A stretch of 13,862 nt of DNA from an uncultured Duganella sp. (GTDB taxonomy: Bacteria; Pseudomonadota; Gammaproteobacteria; Burkholderiales; Burkholderiaceae). Location: positions 1-13,862 of the forward strand of contig CAMLSG010000143.1 of NCBI GenBank assembly GCA_946482635.1, written 5' to 3'. Numbering within the stretch: position 1 is the first letter of the stretch; each line of letters starts with the position of its first letter. The notes below the pieces were generated by a model. The model saw only the letters and a program-made list of their open reading frames with translations. It had not been told where the DNA came from and ran no database searches. This document shows, in pieces, positions 1 through 6,668 of this stretch. The position numbers were made by a program, and so were the translations under genes.

Positions 1-270
1 TTCGACATCATCATCAACGCGACATCGGCCAGCCTGAGCGCCGACCTGCCGCCAGTGCCTGCGACTGTTTTTGCGCCGGGTGCCCTGGCACTGGACATGA
101 TGTACGGCGCCAAGCCGACCGTCTTCATGGAATTCGCTGCCAGCCACGGCGCCGTCACGCGCGACGGCCTCGGCATGCTGGTCGAACAGGCAGCAGAAGC
201 TTTCCACGTCTGGCGTGGCGTGCGCCCGCAGACGACCGAGGTGCTGCAGCAGTTGCGCGCCAAGTTATGA
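1..270 (+). CDS. aroE: Shikimate dehydrogenase, C-terminal 89 residues (5' end outside window)
   Basis: AroE reduces 3-dehydroshikimate to shikimate with NADPH in the cytoplasmic shikimate pathway to aromatic amino acids. Only the C-terminal third is present, open in frame 1 from the first base. Visible family marks are NATS (residues 6-9 of the visible part), which belongs to the nucleotide-binding half, [10 protein letters not shown] (31-40), matching the family's D-x-x-Y-x-P-x-x-T region, and DGLGML followed by EQAAEAF and WRG (about 55-73), the conserved C-terminal helix. It ends in TGA at 268-270, whose bases overlap the start of mtgA (ATGA), so the two are probably co-transcribed and translationally coupled. 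An aroE-mtgA pair is common in Burkholderiales. Nothing suggests damage; it is partial only because the window begins inside it. Confidence 0.93.
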   Translation, partial: FDIIINATSASLSADLPPVPATVFAPGALALDMMYGAKPTVFMEFAASHGAVTRDGLGMLVEQAAEAFHVWRGVRPQTTEVLQQLRAKL

Positions 271-959
271 TCAAGAAGCTGAAGTGGTTCATCATCGTCC
301 CCATCGCGATTTTCCTCGCGGTGCAGCTGTATTTCTTCGTGCAGATCTGGTGGTGGGTCGACCATAACCCCACCATGACGGCCTTCATGCGCGAACAGCA
401 GGCGGCCATGCAGGAGAAAGACCCGAAAGCGCGCGTGCAGCAGCAATGGGTCGACTACCAGTCCATTTCGTCCAACCTGAAACGGGCGGTGATCGCTTCG
501 GAAGATGCCAATTTCGCTGAACACGAAGGCGTGGATTGGGAAGCGATGCAGAAAGCCTATGAGCATAACCAGGAAAAGAAGAAGGGCAAGAAGATCCACG
601 GCGGCTCGACAATCACCCAGCAGTTGGCCAAGAACCTGTTCCTGTCCGGCTCGCGCAGCTACCTGCGCAAGGGCCAGGAGCTGATCATTACCTATATGCT
701 GGAGATGCTGATGGATAAGCGCCGCATCTTCGAGATCTACCTGAACGTGGCCGAATTCGGGCGCGGCATCTATGGCGCGGAAGCGGCGGCGCGCCACTAT
801 TACCGGATACCGGCGTCCAAGCTCGGACCGGAACAGGCGGCGCGGCTGGCGGTGATGCTGCCGCGTCCTAAATACTTTGATGCGCACCGCGAATCGGCTT
901 ACCTGGCGCGGCGCACGGGCATCATCATGCAACGAATGAATTCTGCGGATCTTCCATGA
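267..959 (+). CDS. mtgA: Monofunctional biosynthetic peptidoglycan transglycosylase
   Basis: MtgA polymerises lipid II into glycan strands at the outer face of the inner membrane and lacks a transpeptidase domain. The 230-residue product has the family's usual length. An N-terminal membrane anchor spans about residues 8-29, followed by a single GT51 domain. GT51 motifs are in order: [10 protein letters not shown] (75-84, with E79 in the position of the first catalytic glutamate), [15 protein letters not shown] (112-126), [12 protein letters not shown] (135-146) and [10 protein letters not shown] (151-160, E156 as the second conserved acid), then the [11 protein letters not shown] stretch. The start ATG is embedded in the aroE stop (ATGA), and the stop overlaps the next gene's start in the same way, so this is the middle of a tightly coupled three-gene unit. 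Confidence 0.96.
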   Translation: MIKKLKWFIIVPIAIFLAVQLYFFVQIWWWVDHNPTMTAFMREQQAAMQEKDPKARVQQQWVDYQSISSNLKRAVIASEDANFAEHEGVDWEAMQKAYEHNQEKKKGKKIHGGSTITQQLAKNLFLSGSRSYLRKGQELIITYMLEMLMDKRRIFEIYLNVAEFGRGIYGAEAAARHYYRIPASKLGPEQAARLAVMLPRPKYFDAHRESAYLARRTGIIMQRMNSADLP

Positions 960-1333
960 AAAAATATCAAACTGGCATCAGCCTGGTCGCGGTGGCGGTC
1001 ATTATGGGGGCGCTGGGTGCAGTGGCGGCATTTGCACTGATCTCGATGCGGCAGGAGCGCAACCTGTTCGCCGAAGGGCTGAGCAAGGTCGGGGCCAAGG
1101 CGGCAGAAGCGGCAGCGCCCGTGGTGTCAACGGTCACGCCGCCGCCAGCACCGATGCGCAAATGCGTCATCAATGGCAAGACGGTAATTTCCAATACCGA
1201 ATGTGGTGTAAAAGGCAAAGTCATCGAGATCCATGACTCGCGCGGAATCGAGCCGCCGAAGGAGCCGCCCAAGCCAGAGCCGGAAGCGATGCCGAATGCC
1301 ACGGAGCGCGCCATTGAGCGCGCGACGCGGTAA
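956..1333 (+). CDS. Small membrane-anchored protein with two-cysteine C-terminal domain, DUF4124-like
   Basis: A 125-residue protein of unknown function. It has one N-terminal membrane segment (about residues 8-30) and an Ala-rich linker. A short periplasmic module follows, in which C70 and C83 flank a basic beta-hairpin-like stretch (RKCVINGKTVISNTECG). The tail is Pro/Glu/Lys-rich (about 99-111). The two cysteines could form a disulfide in the periplasm. The module vaguely resembles DUF4124 proteins, small envelope proteins common in betaproteobacteria, but I cannot confirm the family. Its ATG overlaps the mtgA stop (ATGA), so it is most likely co-translated with the peptidoglycan polymerase, and a cell-envelope role is a reasonable inference. 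It is followed by a hairpin that probably ends the unit. Confidence 0.8.
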   Translation: MKKYQTGISLVAVAVIMGALGAVAAFALISMRQERNLFAEGLSKVGAKAAEAAAPVVSTVTPPPAPMRKCVINGKTVISNTECGVKGKVIEIHDSRGIEPPKEPPKPEPEAMPNATERAIERATR

Positions 1334-1347
1334 ATATTTGCTTCGGC

Positions 1348-1370
1348 GGGGTGGCAGCCGCCACCCCTTT
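1348..1370 (+). terminator. Candidate terminator after aroE-mtgA-small ORF unit
   Basis: A perfect 8-bp inverted repeat (GGGGTGGC at 1348-1355, GCCACCCC at 1360-1367) with a 4-base loop begins 14 bases after the stop codon and is followed by only three T residues. The stem is strong but the U-tract is short, so it may be an inefficient terminator or a 3'-end stabilising hairpin. Confidence 0.55.
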
Positions 1371-1435
1371 GCGGGTACACTTGCGAAGTTTTTTAGAACC
1401 CGCGCTCTACACCCCCTGTCCGGCTGAGATTGCCT

Positions 1436-2401
1436 ATGATCAATGTTTTCGTTTTACAAAATGGCCGGCTCAACCAGGTGCCTATTGAGACGCGCGAAGA
1501 CCTTGAACAAGTGGCGCCGGTCTGGGTCGACCTGACCGATCCTACAGAAGACGAACGCGCCTGGGTCAAGTCCATCTACGGCGTGATCCTGCCCGGCGAA
1601 GACGAAGTCAAGGACATCGAAGCCTCCGCCCGTTACTACGAAGCGGAAAACGGCGACCTCCACCTGCGCACCGACTTCCTGCTGGAAGAAGATGAAGGCC
1701 CGTCGCGCGTGGTGACGGTGGCGTTCATCCTGGCCAAGAAAATGCTGTTCTCGGTACACACCGACGACCTGCCGGTATTCCGCCTGGTGCGCATGCGCGC
1801 CCGTTCGCGCCCCGGCTCGATCGCCGACTACATGGACGTGCTGCTGGACCTGTACGCCACCGACGCCGAATATTCGGCAGACGCGCTGGAAGGCATCTAC
1901 CAGAACCTGGAAGAAGTCTCCGGCCGCGTGCTGCAGGAAGAATTCACCGACAGGGACGCAGCCGATGCCCTGAGCGCCATCGCGCACGAGGAAGACTTGA
2001 ACGGCCGTATACGCCGCAACATGATGGATACGCGCCGCGCGGTATCGTTCCTGATGCGCGGCCGCCTGCTGAATTCGGACCAGTTCGAGGAAGCGCGCCA
2101 GATCCTGCGCGACATCGAATCGCTGGACGGCCACACGTCCTTCCTGTTCGACAAGATCAACTTCCTGATGGATGCCACCGTCGGCTTCATCAACATCAAC
2201 CAGAACAAGATCATCAAGATCTTCTCGGTGGCCTCGGTCGCCTTCCTGCCGCCGACCCTGATTGCCTCGGTGTACGGCATGAACTTCGATTTCATGCCCG
2301 AACTGAAATGGCACCTCGGCTATCCATGGGCCTGGGGCCTGATGATTGTCAGTGCTGCCGCGCCATTGATGTATTTCCGCCGCCGCGGCTGGCTGCGTTG
2401 A
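1436..2401 (+). CDS. corA: CorA-family magnesium/cobalt transporter
   Basis: CorA forms a homopentameric inner-membrane channel for Mg2+ (and Co2+/Ni2+). The product is 321 residues, typical of the family. It has a large acidic cytoplasmic N-terminal domain (1-255) with long helices. Two C-terminal membrane helices follow (about 262-281 and 297-315), with the signature YGMN at the end of the first (GMN at 281-283) and a short periplasmic loop FDFMPELKW. The tail FRRRGWLR is basic, as expected for the cytoplasmic end. I chose ATG at 1436; an in-frame TTG two codons upstream (1430) would only add two residues and lacks support. No strong Shine-Dalgarno sequence is visible, and no convincing promoter is seen in the roughly 65 bases after the upstream hairpin. 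Confidence 0.95.
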   Translation: MINVFVLQNGRLNQVPIETREDLEQVAPVWVDLTDPTEDERAWVKSIYGVILPGEDEVKDIEASARYYEAENGDLHLRTDFLLEEDEGPSRVVTVAFILAKKMLFSVHTDDLPVFRLVRMRARSRPGSIADYMDVLLDLYATDAEYSADALEGIYQNLEEVSGRVLQEEFTDRDAADALSAIAHEEDLNGRIRRNMMDTRRAVSFLMRGRLLNSDQFEEARQILRDIESLDGHTSFLFDKINFLMDATVGFININQNKIIKIFSVASVAFLPPTLIASVYGMNFDFMPELKWHLGYPWAWGLMIVSAAAPLMYFRRRGWLR

Positions 2402-2420
2402 TTTAAAGCAACATATTTAT

Positions 2421-2448
2421 TTGCCAAGTCCTGTTTGAAAGGTAAAAT
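2421..2448 (+). promoter_or_regulatory. Candidate sigma-70 promoter for the lipoprotein gene pair
   Basis: TTGCCA (2421-2426) and TAAAAT (2443-2448) are separated by 16 bases in the AT-rich gap after corA and lie about 50 bases upstream of the lipoprotein start. Each hexamer matches consensus at five of six positions. The -10 box overlaps the left arm of an inverted repeat described separately. Confidence 0.55.
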
Positions 2449-2478
2449 TTCGCCGCGACTCCCGGTTGCGGAAATTTT
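2444..2478. repeat. Imperfect inverted repeat overlapping the -10 box
   Basis: AAAATTTC (2444-2451) is the exact reverse complement of GAAATTTT (2471-2478). A further inner CGC/GCG pairing is possible after a two-base bulge. The repeat overlaps the candidate -10 hexamer and lies in the predicted 5' leader of the lipoprotein mRNA, 20 bases before the start codon. It could be a protein-binding operator or an mRNA hairpin; sequence alone does not decide. Confidence 0.4.
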
Positions 2479-2498
2479 AACTATTCGAAAGGGCTGAC

Positions 2499-3179
2499 AT
2501 GAAACTCCGATTTGGATTGCTTGCTATTGCTGCAGCATTCCTGACCGGCTGCGCCGCGCCGCCCCCAGGCCAGGTATCGGTGAGGTACCGGATGGTGGCG
2601 GAACCGGGCCTGCGCGTCGGGGTGGCGATGAGCCCGTTGCCCCAGGTCGATACCAGCTTCCCTGGTGCTGAATGGCCGCTGTGCCGGGCCGCCGCCGCAG
2701 TGGCGAACTCCTCGCTGACAGCCCACACCCGGACCTTGCCGATTGACGACCTGGCGCGCCTGAAGGGCGAAATAGCCGAAGCGTTGAAGCTGAAGGGCCT
2801 GGTACCCGTCGTGATCGACGAACCGATCGACGTCGACAAGCTGCCAAGAACAAAGAGTACAGCCGTCGCCAGGGATTACTCTGCGCTGCAAGCCAGGTAC
2901 CGCCTGGACAAGCTGCTGGTGGTTGAGCTGAAGGAAGTCGGCATCACCCGCGCCTATTCTTCCTACATTCCAACAGGCGAGCCCAAGGGTATCGTGCGCG
3001 GTGCGAGCTACATCATCAACCTCAAGGACCGTTCCTATGAATGGTACCTGCCGGTGCTGCAGCAAAAGAGCGTGCAGGGCAACTGGGATGAGGCGCCGGC
3101 GTTCCCGGGCCTGAGCAATGCCTATTACCAGGCGGTCGAAGAGGCTCGCGACGCCATTCTCCAGCCGCTGGCAAACTGA
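2499..3179 (+). CDS. Putative lipoprotein of unknown function
   Basis: A 226-residue exported protein I do not recognise. The N-terminus is a classic lipoprotein signal: short basic start, hydrophobic core, lipobox LTGC with C18 as the lipidated residue, then Ala/Pro (AAPPPG). Residues after +1 are not Asp, so outer-membrane sorting is possible. The rest looks like a mixed alpha/beta domain: a predicted helix at 83-99, a strand at 100-106 (LVPVVID), then YRLDKLLVVELKEVG (about 134-148). The last pattern resembles periplasmic lipoproteins that resolve a target as 'the form available in the cell', but this is only a fold-level impression. A GAAAGGG-like ribosome site precedes the ATG. It overlaps the next exported protein gene by one base (TGATG), so the two should be translated together and probably work together at the envelope. 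Confidence 0.82.
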   Translation: MKLRFGLLAIAAAFLTGCAAPPPGQVSVRYRMVAEPGLRVGVAMSPLPQVDTSFPGAEWPLCRAAAAVANSSLTAHTRTLPIDDLARLKGEIAEALKLKGLVPVVIDEPIDVDKLPRTKSTAVARDYSALQARYRLDKLLVVELKEVGITRAYSSYIPTGEPKGIVRGASYIINLKDRSYEWYLPVLQQKSVQGNWDEAPAFPGLSNAYYQAVEEARDAILQPLAN

Positions 3180-4030
3180 TGGCCCGCCTTCACCTGATTG
3201 CGCTGGTGGCGCTGCTGGCATGCATGCCGGCCACGAAGGCGGTCGAATCGGTCCAGGCCGATGCCGCATGGTCGCTCAGTTTGCCAGCCTCGGAAAAAGT
3301 CATCTTCCGCGGCCAGGCCAATTATGACAAGGCAGGGCAGGGGCCGGGCACCATGCTGTATCCGGCGCCAGGCCTGGCCGGTTTTATCGTGGCCCTGGCA
3401 GCGCACGCAGCGGTGGTCAACGGCCAGATGAAAGAACAGCGCAGCGAGATCGAGTCCGATGCGGACAGGATCCTGGTGCCGTTCCGGAAAACGCTGGATG
3501 CCTTCAGTTATGGCGAACTGGCCGAGCGGGCGGGCGTGCCTTTGCTGGATGCCAATGCCCGGCCGCAGTCCGGGTTGCTCATCTCCAGCACGCCAGTGTT
3601 CTACATGACGCAGGACCAGACAGCGCTGATCATTGATAACACCGTGTCCGTGTTCCAGGCCGGCAGCGAGCGGCCGGTCTACACCAATACGGTGCGGGTG
3701 GTGTCGCGCGCGGTCGAAGTGGAGAACGAAGCCGTATTCTGGCAGCGGAATGGCGGGCAGCGGCTGCGCGACGCGAGCGCTGCACTGTTCCGCGCGTCCG
3801 TCGACATCGTGCGAGAGCATGCCTTGGCGCCGGTCGCGATGGCCACCGGTGGCCAGCGCACTTTCCGCTACCTGGAAGGGAAACAGGATGCGATCGAGCG
3901 TGCCGAGCCGGTCAGCGAACACTGCGGCCGTGCGCTGGTCAGGAACTTGCGCGGCTGGTTGATGTCGGTACCGCTCAAGCGCCCGCGGCAGGCGGCCCCT
4001 GAATGTGAAGCGCCACCGGCGCGGCCATAA
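3179..4030 (+). CDS. Exported protein of unknown function, partner of upstream lipoprotein
   Basis: A 283-residue protein I do not recognise. It has an N-terminal secretion signal (hydrophobic residues about 5-18). Cleavage could be by signal peptidase I around ATKA (18-21), or it could be a non-ideal lipoprotein at C15 (LLAC). A glycine-rich segment LYPAPGLAGFIVALAAHAAV (60-79) looks like a short hydrophobic helix and may touch a membrane. The helix after it (NGQMKEQRSEIESDADRIL, 81-99) is charged. The C-terminal tail is Pro/Arg-rich with two late cysteines (C249, C276). The ATG overlaps the previous stop by one base (TGATG), giving strict coupling to the lipoprotein gene. No catalytic motif is visible. 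After the stop there is a TTTTTT run at 4073-4078 but only a weak stem before it, so the end of the transcript is unclear. Confidence 0.8.
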   Translation: MARLHLIALVALLACMPATKAVESVQADAAWSLSLPASEKVIFRGQANYDKAGQGPGTMLYPAPGLAGFIVALAAHAAVVNGQMKEQRSEIESDADRILVPFRKTLDAFSYGELAERAGVPLLDANARPQSGLLISSTPVFYMTQDQTALIIDNTVSVFQAGSERPVYTNTVRVVSRAVEVENEAVFWQRNGGQRLRDASAALFRASVDIVREHALAPVAMATGGQRTFRYLEGKQDAIERAEPVSEHCGRALVRNLRGWLMSVPLKRPRQAAPECEAPPARP

Positions 4031-4132
4031 CGCGGCGAGATTGCAACACCGCTTGTAACCAGGGGTTAAGTCCTTTTTTCCGCGTCTCCCCGGCACGCCA
4101 GTGCTGGAGCGCATTTGTACTTGTCGGTTAAT

Positions 4133-4150
4133 GCACGCAGCGTGCTGCGT
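4133..4150. promoter_or_regulatory. Overlapping palindromes upstream of the histidine kinase promoter
   Basis: GCACGC-A-GCGTGC (4133-4145) is a perfect 13-base dyad. It overlaps a second dyad, ACGCAGC (4135-4141) and GCTGCGT (4144-4150), around a two-base centre. The pair ends one base before a TTGACA box. Position and symmetry fit a dimeric regulator's operator, though the identity of any regulator is unknown. Confidence 0.45.
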
Positions 4151-4151
4151 A

Positions 4152-4180
4152 TTGACACGAAAGTATCGCCGTCACATTCT
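4152..4180 (+). promoter_or_regulatory. Candidate sigma-70 promoter of the histidine kinase gene
   Basis: A perfect -35 box TTGACA (4152-4157) is followed after 17 bases by CATTCT (4175-4180), a weak -10 that keeps the important A2 and T6. It lies 35 bases before the start codon. A strong -35 with a weak -10 often marks promoters that need an activator or are tunable; here that is inference. Confidence 0.5.
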
Positions 4181-4214
4181 TTCGATTCAGAATTCACATT
4201 TTCCTGGAGGCTGA

Positions 4215-5333
4215 ATGACTGAGGTCGGTTTGTCTCCTTCATCGCTGGCGATGCTGGCGCTGCGCGACCAGGTGATCGATGCCTGGCGCCAGGCTGCGCG
4301 GGAATCCCTGTGCAAGGCCGGAGAACTGCCCGACCCGATCTTGCTGAACACCCTGCCGACTTTTTACGAACACCTGGCGCGCCTGCTGACGCAGGAGTAT
4401 TACCAGGCCAGCGGGGTCGACGTGGCGGTGATCGCGCAGGAGCATGGCGGTGAGCGGGCGCGCCTGAGCGGCTACGACACCACCACCCTGATCCGCGAAT
4501 ACCAGCTGTTCCGGCAAGTGCTGTTCAAGATGCTGCACCAATGCAGCGTGGCGCTGACTCACGAACAGCGCGAGGCGATTGCCACCTCGATCGACAGCGC
4601 GATCCGCGAAAGCGTGACGGCATTTGCCCTGATCCAGTCGGCGCTGCGCGAGCAGTTCATTGCAGCGTTGACGCACGATCTGCGCACGCCGCTGTCGACG
4701 GTCAGTGTGGCAGCCCAGGTGATCGAAACCAAGGCGCCGAGCGAAGATATCCGCAGGCTGGCCGAGCGCATCGTGGTCAACGCGCAGCGCATTGAAGCGA
4801 TGACGCGCGACCTGCTGGACTGCATGGTGTTCGAGGGCGGACAGCGCCTGCCGCTGCACCTGGAAGAGTTCGACCTGGCCTTGCTGGCTTACGAGGTCGC
4901 GCAGCAAACGATGGAGCGCAGCGCGGTGCAGGTGCAGGTGGAATTCGAGTCGGCGGTGGGGCACTGGTGCCCCGTCTCCCTGCAGCGCGCGCTGGAGAAC
5001 CTGCTGGGCAATGCGATCAAGTACCGCACGCCGGGCACGCCGGTGCTGGTCCGGGTGGCCAGCACCGGCGAACGCGTGCAATTGTCGGTGCACAATGAAG
5101 GCGAGCCGATTCCTGCCGAGGAACTGGAATCGATCTTCCAGGTCTATCGCCGCGCGCGCGGCGGCAGGTGCACCAAGGATGGCTGGGGCGTGGGGTTGCC
5201 GTACGCGCGCCGCGTGGCCGAAAGCCACGGCGGCAGCATCATCGTCACCAGTTCGGCGGCGCTGGGCACCACCTTCCAGATCGACATCCCGATGGACGCG
5301 CGGCCTTTCGGCAGCGCCCCGGTATCCGGTTGA
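4215..5333 (+). CDS. Soluble orphan sensor histidine kinase with RsbRD-like N-terminal domain
   Basis: A 372-residue cytoplasmic two-component kinase with no membrane segment. Residues about 15-145 are all-helical and resemble the RsbRD N-terminal sensor domain found in some proteobacterial kinases (family assignment by pattern only). The dimerisation/phosphoacceptor region carries the H-box THDLRTPLS (153-161, H154). The ATPase domain has the N-box ENLLGNAIKY (261-270, N266), a G1-type loop reading HNEGEPIP (293-300) in place of DxGxG, and a G2 box GWGVGLPYARRVAESHGGSI (323-342). The HNEG variant occurs in a known kinase subgroup, so activity is likely. GGAGG at 4206-4210 sits four bases before the ATG and decides the start. 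No response regulator is adjacent on this strand, so its partner lies elsewhere. Its 3' end abuts a large inverted repeat and convergent hemL. Confidence 0.9.
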   Translation: MTEVGLSPSSLAMLALRDQVIDAWRQAARESLCKAGELPDPILLNTLPTFYEHLARLLTQEYYQASGVDVAVIAQEHGGERARLSGYDTTTLIREYQLFRQVLFKMLHQCSVALTHEQREAIATSIDSAIRESVTAFALIQSALREQFIAALTHDLRTPLSTVSVAAQVIETKAPSEDIRRLAERIVVNAQRIEAMTRDLLDCMVFEGGQRLPLHLEEFDLALLAYEVAQQTMERSAVQVQVEFESAVGHWCPVSLQRALENLLGNAIKYRTPGTPVLVRVASTGERVQLSVHNEGEPIPAEELESIFQVYRRARGGRCTKDGWGVGLPYARRVAESHGGSIIVTSSAALGTTFQIDIPMDARPFGSAPVSG

Positions 5334-5373
5334 GCCCGTGTCCCATGGGGTCAGGCCCCATGGGACACGGGCT
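5333..5373. repeat. Perfect inverted repeat (18-bp arms, 5-base loop), REP-like, between convergent genes
   Basis: Positions 5333-5350 and 5356-5373 pair perfectly over 18 bp around the loop TCAGG. The left arm starts in the last base of the kinase stop codon; the repeat ends 11 bases before the hemL stop. Each arm contains the smaller palindrome CCCATGGG, and the centre reads GGGGTCAGGCCCC. Neither side has a T-tract, so it is not a standard intrinsic terminator, although such a stem would still protect or end both converging mRNAs. GGGGTC-centred hairpins of this kind recur as intergenic repeats in Oxalobacteraceae from my general knowledge; I see only one copy here. Confidence 0.75.
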
Positions 5374-5384
5374 GGGCCGTTGTA

Positions 5385-6668
5385 TTACAAGGTGGCGAAG
5401 ACTTTCTTCGCGGCGGCGATGGTGGCGTCGATCACGGCGTCGTCGTGCTGGGCACTGACGAAGCCGGCTTCGAAGGCGGCCGGGGCGAAGTAGACGCCTT
5501 CGTCCAGCATCTTGTGGAAGAACACGTTGAATTTCTCGCGGTCGCCGGCCATCATCTCGGCGTAGTTGTTGGGCGGGCTGGCGCTGAAGTACAGGCCGAA
5601 CATGCCGCCTTCGGCATCGGCGCAGAAGGTGACGCCGGCTTCTTTGGCGGCGGCGGTCAGGCCGTCGGCCAGGCGGCGCGCGCTGCGCGCCAGGCCTTGG
5701 TAGAAGCCCGGCTGCTGGATCAGCTTCAGGGTGGTCATGCCGGCTGCCACGGCCACCGGGTTGCCGGACAGGGTGCCGGCCTGGTATACCGCGCCCACCG
5801 GCGACATTTTCGACATCAGTTCTTTCGAGCCGCCGAAGGCTGCCACCGGCAGGCCGCCGCCGATCACCTTGCCCAACGCGGTCAGGTCGGGCTTGATGCC
5901 ATACAGTTCCTGCGCGCCGCCCAGGCCGACGCGGAAGCCGCACATCACTTCGTCGAAGATCAGGATGGCGCCATGCCTGGTGCACAGTTCGCGCAGCGCG
6001 CCCAGGAATTCCGGGGTGCCCTTGATCAGGTTCATATTGCCGGCCACCGGTTCCACGATGACGCAGGCGATTTCGTCGCCGTATTCGGCGAATGCGGCGC
6101 GGATTGCTTCCACGTTGTTGTAGTCGAGCACCAGGGTGTGCTTGACGAAGTCTTCCGGCACGCCGGCCGAGGTCGGGTTGCCGAAGGTGAGCAGGCCGCT
6201 GCCGGCTTTCACCAGCAGGGAGTCGGCGTGGCCGTGGTAGCAGCCTTCGAACTTGATGATCTTGTCGCGGCCGGTGGCGCCGCGCGCCAGGCGCAGCGCG
6301 CTCATGGTCGCTTCGGTGCCGGAGGATACCAGTCGCACCTGCTCGATCGACGGCACCAGGCGGCAGATTTCTTCCGCCATCTCGATTTCCGCCTCGGTCG
6401 GGGCGCCGAAGGAGAGGCCGCGGGTGGCGGCATCCTGCACCGCCTTCACCACTTCCGGATGGGCGTGGCCGACGATGGCCGGGCCCCAGGAGCCGATGTA
6501 GTCGATATAGCGCTTGCCGTCCGCATCCCAGAAGTACGGGCCTTCGGCGCGGGTGATGAAGCGCGGCGTGCCGCCCACGGAACGGAAGGCGCGCACCGGA
6601 GAATTGACGCCGCCCGGGGTGGATTTCTGGGCGCGTTCGAACAGGATGTCGTTTTTCGAAGTAGTCAT
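5385..6668 (-). CDS. hemL: Glutamate-1-semialdehyde 2,1-aminomutase
   Basis: HemL converts glutamate-1-semialdehyde to 5-aminolevulinate, the committed precursor of heme in the C5 pathway, using pyridoxamine/pyridoxal phosphate in the cytoplasm. The 427-residue product is full length. Visible marks include [13 protein letters not shown] (16-28), [16 protein letters not shown] (115-130, cofactor phosphate contact), [10 protein letters not shown] (140-149), [10 protein letters not shown] (237-246, cofactor-ring Asp) and [12 protein letters not shown] (263-274), where K267 is the Schiff-base lysine. The reading frame stays open far upstream, but the family start [10 protein letters not shown] matches ATG at 6668. 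That ATG overlaps the stop of the upstream thiD-like gene (ATGA), so translation is coupled. The 3' end faces a strong inverted repeat and a convergent kinase gene. Confidence 0.96.
   Translation of the reverse strand: MTTSKNDILFERAQKSTPGGVNSPVRAFRSVGGTPRFITRAEGPYFWDADGKRYIDYIGSWGPAIVGHAHPEVVKAVQDAATRGLSFGAPTEAEIEMAEEICRLVPSIEQVRLVSSGTEATMSALRLARGATGRDKIIKFEGCYHGHADSLLVKAGSGLLTFGNPTSAGVPEDFVKHTLVLDYNNVEAIRAAFAEYGDEIACVIVEPVAGNMNLIKGTPEFLGALRELCTRHGAILIFDEVMCGFRVGLGGAQELYGIKPDLTALGKVIGGGLPVAAFGGSKELMSKMSPVGAVYQAGTLSGNPVAVAAGMTTLKLIQQPGFYQGLARSARRLADGLTAAAKEAGVTFCADAEGGMFGLYFSASPPNNYAEMMAGDREKFNVFFHKMLDEGVYFAPAAFEAGFVSAQHDDAVIDATIAAAKKVFATL

Noticed and set aside
1381..1410. TTGCGA followed by a CTCTAC-like hexamer as a corA promoter
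   Set aside because: The downstream hexamer is a poor -10 match and spacing is uncertain.
1421..1434. GGCTGAGATTGCC just before corA, resembling the CTGAGA core of a thiamine riboswitch
   Set aside because: The rest of the conserved riboswitch (ACCC-x-TGAACCTGAT part and closing stem) is absent, and corA is not a thiamine gene.
1454..2314. 286-codon open frame antisense to corA
   Set aside because: Shadow of corA; low-complexity Val/Gln/His-rich product with no recognisable motif.
4031..4132. Possible terminator around the T6 run at 4073-4078
   Set aside because: Only 3- to 4-bp stems can be drawn before the T-run, so I do not call it.
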